A stretch of DNA of 12,500 nucleotides, taken from Trachelipus rathkii. Lineage: Eukaryota; Arthropoda; Malacostraca; Isopoda; Trachelipodidae. The notes beneath the pieces were generated by a model. The model saw only the letters and a list, made by a program, of their open reading frames with translations, had not been told where the DNA came from and ran no database searches. The position numbers and the translations under genes are program-made. Below are positions 7,893 through 12,500 of the stretch, one piece after another. Numbering within the stretch: the first letter of the stretch is position 1; each line of letters starts with the position of its first letter. The stretch lies in assembly GCA_015478945.1 (NCBI GenBank), contig JABUQX010086888.1:40001-52500 (forward strand), in the 5' to 3' direction.

Positions 7893-8685
7893 AATAAGCT
7901 AGGAGGTAGATGGCTGCTGGAAAGATAGATAGTCGTTTCACGAACTATATAGGATTCTGTTGGTGCAACTGTTGCTGCTGGCTGGTGGATCTGTGTAAGA
8001 GGAGGTTGTAGTGATGTGTGCATGGCAGTTTTGTTGTGGGCTATATTATCTGTCGTGTATATTATGGGGTTTGTGAATGATGAAACTGGGGGCGGTGATT
8101 GTGGATTTTGCGCAAGTGTGCGGCATAATTGTCCATTATTGGAAGGTTGTTGAAATGAGAATGCTGAGGAACTGAATTCTGTTACAGATTTGCTGTATTA
8201 TTATATCTTCATTTCTCATCACTGACAGTTATATGGGAAGTACATTTGCAACTCTTCTTCATTATGGGGTGGAACAACCACTTAGGTAGTCAGGGGAGCT
8301 ATAGACGGAGTAAGAGTAGATGGCAGAATACTGTCCCGTCTTCCGGCCTCTCTGGTGTAACTTGCTTCTTTTTATTTGTTTCAACGATTTTTTTAGAAGT
8401 GTTTGAGGCGAGAGTTTTTTAATGATGTTCTATAACTACCAGTAGCTTTAACGTGGTTCTGAGGCTTGTGTTAAAGGAACATTGGTCCTTTTATAAGAAT
8501 TTTAAGACAGACTTTTCACATATCACACTGGGGATGATATTCTCTCATGCCTTATTCTATTTTAGTTTAGCGTTTGGTTGCAGTATGGGTTTCAGGACTT
8601 TTGAAAGATTTTTTTTATATAGAGGGTAAAGTACTATTGCAACTAGAAGCACTCATTATTTCAGGTAGTATTGTTCTCATTTTTC
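7893..8685 (-). pseudogene. Low-complexity Pro/Gln/Ser/Thr-rich coding-like stretch
   Basis: Between the ATPase stop and the conserved protein, the minus strand has a frame open for about 90 codons (roughly 8185-7900). It begins SSSAFSFQQPSNNGQ and continues rich in Pro, Gln, Ser, Thr and His, with SPPPVSSF and PPLTQIHQPAATVAP. Further upstream are fragments such as ILPSTLTPSIAPLTT and, near 8530-8550, MREYHPQCDM, which hints at a zinc-binding His/Cys segment. The stretch may be the disordered N-terminal region of the conserved protein at 7892-7287 or a separate small gene. Frame changes prevent a firm gene model. Confidence 0.35.
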
Positions 8686-9308
8686 CTATCTCATAGGGCA
8701 GAATGTTGTACGGAGCAGCAACTCTTGTGCGTGTTTTTGGTGGTGAAGTTCACACAAGTCAAATAACCGTGGGGATTGAAGGTAACTCTCTTTATATACT
8801 TTTAAGAACTCTTTCCTTTGAAGAGGAAACATTTGAGTTGCCCAATACATTAATTTTACTCATGTCTCTTCTCTGTCCAAACTACAGTAAATACTGTGTG
8901 TTTAAAGAAACACTTCGCATATGCTTGCTTTGATGAAAATTCTGCGTTAGAAACAGACGAGATATTTAGATGGTGGGAATAAACTGTGAACGCTTCTGCT
9001 ATTTCCAAATTCATATTTGTGCATTAAATCATCTAATAAAATAATTTTGTGTCCATGTATATTGTCCAGCGATCTAATATCCTGGGTATATGCCTTCATG
9101 AAATGTGAATCACAATTTTAATTATTTCTTTTAAAATTTTTCCTGATATAACATTATAACCCATATTATTTTTACAGGGGTTTGTTCAAAAATCTCCATT
9201 TCCTTTAAAATATTTAATAATAGAGAAAGTTTTACCCACATCCCTGTCGGCCCAGCTACAAAGACCATGTAGCGGGCCTTCGGAAACGTTAAATTTCTCC
9301 ACAATCAT
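8686..9308 (-). pseudogene. FtsK/HerA-type DNA-packaging ATPase, frameshifted
   Basis: ATPase that would pump the element's DNA into its capsid, as in adenovirus-like and Polinton elements. The ATG at 9308 starts MIVEKFNVSEG. The P-loop (Walker A) is split between two frames: MVFVAGPTG (about 9244-9270) and DVGKTFSII (about 9218-9242). Walker B is clear as KIILLDDLM (about 9024-9050), followed by FTVYSHHLNIS and AYAKCFFKHTVFTVV. The C-terminal part retains ELLLRTTFCP before the stop at 8686. The predicted size of about 207 codons is close to the usual 200-260. It is the first gene of the minus-strand block, starting about 70 bases inside the right TIR. The damage is by frameshift and by two close stops near 9100-9180. 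Confidence 0.75.
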
Positions 9309-9377
9309 ACTCTTTTACCCAGTAGATAATGAAATAATGGTTTAATTTAAAGTTGTAAAGCAGAAAAATATATCGTT
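9309..9377 (-). promoter_or_regulatory. Likely promoter region of the gene block
   Basis: The short AT-rich gap between the right TIR inner edge and the ATPase start. If the minus-strand genes are expressed from outside, the promoter lies here or within the TIR (the GC-rich block at 10130-10355 is one candidate). No definite TATA or initiator element can be proved. Confidence 0.2.
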
Positions 9378-9579
9378 TTTAAATTAATAAAAACTTCGTA
9401 CAATTATTAAATAAATGTTTATATAAAAGAAACTCTGTGTGTTTTTAATCTACATTACAAATTAAAAATAAAAAGATTAAAACAAAAATAAAAAATAGAA
9501 AATAATAATAAAAGTAATTCAAACAAAAAATAAAAATATAAAAGAAAAACTAATGTTAATAAATATATGAGTTAAAAAA

Positions 9580-9935
9580 CAGTAAAGCAGAAAGTTAGAA
9601 GCAGTAAAGCAAAAAGTTAAGCAGTAAAGCAGTAAACAAAAGGTACTAATTCCCATAGGTTGTTAGGTACACCTCTATTGTTTTACGCTTTACTGCTTTA
9701 AGGTATGTAATGTATGTGAGTTACAGCAGTAAAGCAGAAAGTTAAAGCAGTAAGCAGAAAGTTAAAGCAGTAAAAGCAGAAGTTAAGCAGTAAAGTCAGC
9801 AACAGTTAAAAGCAGTAATAAGCAGAAAGTTAAATGCAGTAAACAGAAAGTTAAAGCAGTAAAAGCAGAAGTTAAACAGTAAAGCAGAAAGTTAATGCAG
9901 TAAAGCAGAGAGTTAAAGCAGTAGAGCAGTAAAAC
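9580..9935. repeat. TAAAGCAG minisatellite with internal motif, right arm
   Basis: Mirror of 1873-2275. Units AAAGCAGTAAAGCAGAAAGTT occupy about 9580-9636 and 9724-9935. Between them lies the motif at 9636-9690 (ACTAATTCCCATAGG...ACACCTCTATTGTTTT), corresponding to the left motif at 2139-2196. Confidence 0.8.
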
Positions 9936-9978
9936 AACAAAGGCATACTAACACCTAGGGGATTAGTATGCCTTTGTT
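9936..9978. repeat. Perfect 16-bp-arm palindrome in right arm
   Basis: AACAAAGGCATACTAA (9936-9951) and TTAGTATGCCTTTGTT (9963-9978) are exact reverse complements around an 11-base centre, CACCTAGGGGA. The equivalent left-arm site (1825-1873) keeps one arm but continues instead into the ACACCTCTATTGTT end type. The two arms of the element therefore differ structurally here. Confidence 0.85.
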
Positions 9979-10129
9979 TTTACTGCTTTATCTGCTGTTA
10001 TTAATTGGTGATTAGAAGTATAGTGTTTTAGATAAATTTTCGTATCAATTGTAGTAAAAATGAATGGACTCATGGTATATGGTTTGAAACGGAAATTCTT
10101 TGAATATGTTTACATTGATATCATGATTT

Positions 10130-10355
10130 TTCCCGTCACGTGTTTTTGTCGGTTGGAATTTTGCGTTCTGCGAACGCACCTGGCGGGTTACGCTGTGAAA
10201 TATTGCGCCAGCGGGCGCACGGTGATCGGGCGCGGCGGGAATATTGTCGCCTGCGGGCGCTACGAGCGGCGGCGCGTTTTCCGCGGCGGGCCGGTTTTCG
10301 CGGAGGGGCCTGACCTGCGGAACGCGGAACTCTGAAACGTTTGGCGGTCAACGTG
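10130..10355. repeat. GC-rich CpG-dense repeat block, right arm
   Basis: Mirror of 1505-1680 and somewhat longer. It has the same GCGCCCGCAGGCG and CAATATT units, edged by GGTTTTCGCGGAGGGGCC and CGTTTGGCGGTCA. Open frames on both strands here arise from the high GC content and the absence of stop codons, so they are not taken as genes. Confidence 0.75.
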
Positions 10356-10556
10356 TCTCAAATGTCGTAGCTTCTTTAGATATATATTCTGCCATGCTAT
10401 AAAAGGCTAAAAAAATGCTAACTCATAGTAGGAACCATTCCTAGCAGATTGTAATATACACCATTTCGATCCCTCATACCTTATTACATAGGGGTAGGCC
10501 ACCCATATTAGGGCTATTCGGGGTTCAGGGGAGGGCTAGAAAAGGCTTGAAAAAAG

Positions 10557-10700
10557 TGCACTCAGTTTTGGCACTATGTGGCCAACTCACTGGCACTCAC
10601 TTGGCACTATGTCACTTGGCACTCATTGGCACTCCTTGGCACTCATTGGCACTCAATTGGCACTCACTTGGCACTCACCTGCAACTCACCAGGCACTCAA
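10557..10700. repeat. TGGCACTCAT minisatellite, right arm
   Basis: Mirror of the left-arm GTGCCA array, with the same unit and a slightly different copy number and order of variants. Confidence 0.9.
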
Positions 10701-11054
10701 TCTAATGACTCATAGAACACTAATAGAACACCCCTAGGTACTTCTTACGGTGATTGGGGAACCATCAAAGCCATCAAGTTAGCGTGGGTCAAAATTGCCC
10801 CATCGGTAATATGGCAGGGATCAAGGTGAAATATATGTTCCAAACAAGGTTAGAACACATCAAAATAAAGGGCTAAGAGTCTAAAGGAAGGACAAAAAAT
10901 TAACGTGGGTTCAAAATTGACCAATGGAAGACCAAAGGGGGTTGGCACGTGGGTTTGTAGTGTGAATAAGTGTAAATGAAGTGTATATGGGTAATGTAAG
11001 TGTCCTAAGCTGAATGTGGTGTGTACTAAGTGTTCATAGTGACCATATGTGTGG

Positions 11055-11131
11055 TATAAACGTGTAAGTGGTGTGTGTGTGTGGTGTGTGGTGTGTATGT
11101 GTGTGTGTGTGTGTGTGTGTGTTGGTGTGTG

Positions 11132-11165
<34 letters not shown>

Positions 11166-11172
11166 GTGTAGG
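11055..11172. repeat. (TG)n microsatellite, right arm
   Basis: Mirror of the left CA tract, at the equivalent place in the arm. Interruptions differ from the left copy, as expected for independent slippage or sequencing error. The 165-residue minus-strand reading frame across it is a repeat artefact. Confidence 0.95.
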
Positions 11173-11454
11173 TGCTCAGGGTAGGATAGGTCCATACATG
11201 CGTACAAGTTAGGAACGAAATATGTGACGGGTGGGCCACGAGTGGGCCACGAGTGGGCAAAAAATTGGCGTGGGCAAAAAATGAATCCATGGTATCTGGC
11301 AAAGTCAAGGCCGAAATATCATGGTCAAACAATACGTTAGAAGACACAAAAACGGGCTAAGCCACCTGCCTAAATGAAGATCAAATTACCGTGGGCAAAA
11401 ATTGACCCCTGGTATCTGTCAAGGGGGGGGTAAAGGGGTGGGGGCAATACGTAC

Positions 11455-11501
11455 AACGGTTGCTGACGCAACCGTTTGGCGCAACCCTTCTTCGAAGGGT
11501 T
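11455..11501. repeat. Paired hairpin sequences, right arm
   Basis: Mirror of the left-arm hairpins. AACGGTTGC-TGAC-GCAACCGTT is at 11455-11476, followed by AACCCTT...AAGGGTT arms at about 11483-11501. A degraded further copy lies near 11641-11690. Confidence 0.7.
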
Positions 11502-11886
11502 TGACACAAATTAGGGTTGCCGAAAAATTAGGGTTGCCACAAAAATCAGCGCCTCTACAGAAAATACCGAATGGGTCAAAAATGACGCATGGAAGACCAC
11601 AGGGTTGGTCCGAAAAAATTACGGGTGGGGTAACGCTACAATCGGTTTGCTGACGCAACCTTTGGGCAACCCTTCCTTCGTAGGGTTGCAAAAAATAGGG
11701 TTGCCATAAAAAATTAGGGTTGCCAAAAAAGTTAGGGTTGCCAAAAAATTAGGGTTCTCAAAAAAATTAGGGTTGCCAAAAAATTAGGGTTCTCAAAAAA
11801 TTAGGGTTCTCAAAAAATCCGGGTTCTCAAAAAATCCGGGTTCTCAAAAAATCCGGGTTCTCAAAAAATCCGGGTTCTCAAAAAAT
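11500..11886. repeat. Outer telomere-like tandem array, right arm
   Basis: Mirror of the left outer array, with units TTAGGGTTGCCAAAAAA and TTAGGGTTCTCAAAAAA. The clearest run is about 11684-11886. The outermost five units switch to TCCGGGTTCTCAAAAAA, nearly identical to one another, which suggests a recent local expansion. The left arm has only one such unit, at about 50-66. Confidence 0.85.
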
Positions 11887-11931
11887 ACCGTGGGCCAAAA
11901 ATGACCCATGGAAAGACCAAGAAGGTGTTGG

Positions 11932-12150
11932 TCCCAAAAAGGTAAAGGACCAAAAAGGTAAAGGCCCAAAAAGGTCAAGGGCAGTAAAATTTGGGACTCG
12001 AAAAAGGTCAAGCCCCAAAAAGGTAAAGGTCAAAAAAGAAAAGGTCAGGGCAGGTAAAAATTCGAGCTCAAAAAAGGTCAAGGTCAAAAAAGGTCAAGGC
12101 CAAAAAAGGTCAAGGTCAGTCAAAGGTCAGGTAGGTGGTCAAGGTCATTT
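11932..12150. repeat. GGTCAA tandem array beyond the right TIR
   Basis: Degenerate AAAAAGGTCAAGGTC units of about 12-15 bp, better ordered toward 12070-12120. No counterpart is visible in the left part of the window because the left TIR starts at base 1. It may be the outermost part of the TIR, whose left partner lies outside the window, or flanking satellite. Confidence 0.85.
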
Positions 12151-12263
12151 TCGTGCAAAATGGATCTCCTACTACTGAGGTTCATTGTTACATAGAAAAA
12201 CTTTTAAATATTTTAAAAACTGATGGAAATGAGAATAATGCAGTTTCTTTTTAAAGGAATTTT

Positions 12264-12500
12264 TTAAAAATCTAAGAATTTTTGCCAAGATTTTTCATTA
12301 CCACGTACAGTATCCAAAAGAATTCCAGCCTTAGGGACATCAAAAAGTTCTGCTGAGGATTGCTTCAGAGTTTCACTATTTATAACTTACCTTGATTCTC
12401 TCATTTCATCTCTGAGTTTCAAATTTTCGGAACACAATATAACATCGACCTTTCCTTGCCTTTTGCATACAGTTAGAACAAGAAAATTAACCAAATCCGA
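12264..12500 (-). pseudogene. Partial unrecognised ORF in right flank, one in-frame stop
   Basis: The minus-strand frame runs open from the window edge (12500) to 12390, including KVDVILCSENLKLRDEMRES. It meets one TAA (12389-12387) and then continues open in the same frame to a stop at 12264, including QSSAELFDVPKAGILLDTV and NEKSWQKFLDF. The stop overlaps a textbook 5' splice site, AAG|GTAAGT (12393-12385). So this could be the end of a host exon followed by an intron, or one reading frame broken by a point mutation. Base composition is less AT-biased than the neighbouring DNA. I do not recognise the protein. Confidence 0.4.

Larger units (their letters stand above)
1..11931. mobile_element. 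Polinton/Maverick-like (adintovirus-like) element, apparently without polymerase
   Basis: Two inverted copies of about 2.5 kb enclose a 6.9-kb interior that encodes, on one strand, remnants of a packaging ATPase, a DDE integrase with chromodomain, a probable minor capsid protein, a short basic protein and a major capsid protein. That combination is characteristic of Polintons/Mavericks and the related adintoviruses, which are virus-like DNA elements integrated in animal genomes. The left boundary is uncertain because the inverted repeat is still matching at base 1, so the element may begin outside the window. The right limit is where the mirrored similarity to base 1 stops. Typical Polintons are 15-20 kb and also carry DNA polymerase B and a cysteine protease; neither was found here. 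All genes show frameshifts, so as read the copy is defective, unless the indels are sequencing errors. Confidence 0.8.
9378..11931 (-). repeat. Right terminal inverted repeat (about 2.55 kb)
   Basis: This is the mirrored partner of 1-2465. It is slightly longer, mainly because the outer array has about five copies of a CCGGATTTTTTGAGAA-type unit where the left arm has one. Unique segments allow direct comparison. For example, the strings around 10440-10560 and 1320-1430 both read (in left orientation) CCCCTGAACCCCGAATAG, then CCTATGTAATAAGGTATGAG, then GGTGTATATTACAATCTGCTAG. No gene is supported here; the long apparent reading frames are translations of the repeats. Confidence 0.9.

Noticed and set aside
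8703..8933. Plus-strand 76-residue frame
   Set aside because: Shadow of the packaging ATPase C-terminal half on the minus strand.
2466..9377. DNA polymerase B or adenain-type protease hidden in the interior
   Set aside because: No polymerase or protease motif was recognised by eye in any frame, and the space is already occupied by other genes. A profile search would be decisive.
9580..9935. CRISPR array
   Set aside because: Tandem satellite with no unique spacers and no associated genes.
10060..10351. Overlapping frames on both strands in the GC-rich block
   Set aside because: GC-rich DNA with few stop codons, and the left TIR copy does not keep either frame.
10850..11347. 165-residue minus-strand reading frame, the longest in the window
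   Set aside because: It crosses the TG microsatellite and is mirrored by non-coding TIR sequence. The left arm does not preserve the frame.
1..12500. rRNA or tRNA genes
   Set aside because: No cloverleaf or rRNA-like segment was recognised by eye.

Overview
The window looks like DNA from an AT-rich animal genome, probably an invertebrate. It shows no bacterial gene organisation. It is dominated by microsatellites, minisatellites and a very long pair of inverted repeats. The protein remnants between these repeats belong to the Polinton/Maverick and adintovirus-like family of virus-derived mobile elements, whose relatives in Caenorhabditis are known as F54H12.2 (capsid) and F54H12.3 (integrase). 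No species can be named from the sequence alone.

Layout. Positions 1-2465 and about 9378-11931 are imperfect inverted copies of each other: terminal inverted repeats (TIRs) of roughly 2.5 kb. Each holds the same blocks in mirrored order from outside in: a 17-bp TTAGGGTT-like tandem array with hairpins, a unit ending in a CA/TG microsatellite, a diverged second copy of that unit, a GTGCCA minisatellite, a unique segment, a short GC-rich block of about 38-bp repeats, a CTGCTTTA minisatellite bracketed by an inverted motif, and an AT-rich inner edge. The left TIR may continue beyond the window. The right TIR is followed by a GGTCAA tandem array (about 11932-12150) and then by apparently unrelated DNA with a short open frame (12264-12500, minus).

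The 6.9-kb interior carries one compact set of genes, all on the minus strand. In transcriptional order these are: a packaging ATPase (9308-8686), a low-complexity coding-like stretch (8685-7893), a conserved Polinton-type protein of unknown function (7892-7287), a DDE integrase with a C-terminal chromodomain (6986-5903), a probable minor capsid protein (5884-4933), a short basic glycine-rich protein (4807-4445), and the double jelly-roll major capsid protein (4353-3018). Together they read as a virion-building and packaging module plus the enzyme that inserts the DNA. I see neither a protein-primed DNA polymerase B nor a recognisable adenain-type protease, and the interior has no room for a full polymerase.

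Nearly every gene is interrupted by frameshifts while its signature motifs survive. The two TIR copies also differ largely by single-base gains and losses in homopolymers. Either the element is decayed, or much of the damage is uncorrected long-read sequencing error. This question decides whether the element is a fossil or a working virus-like transposon.
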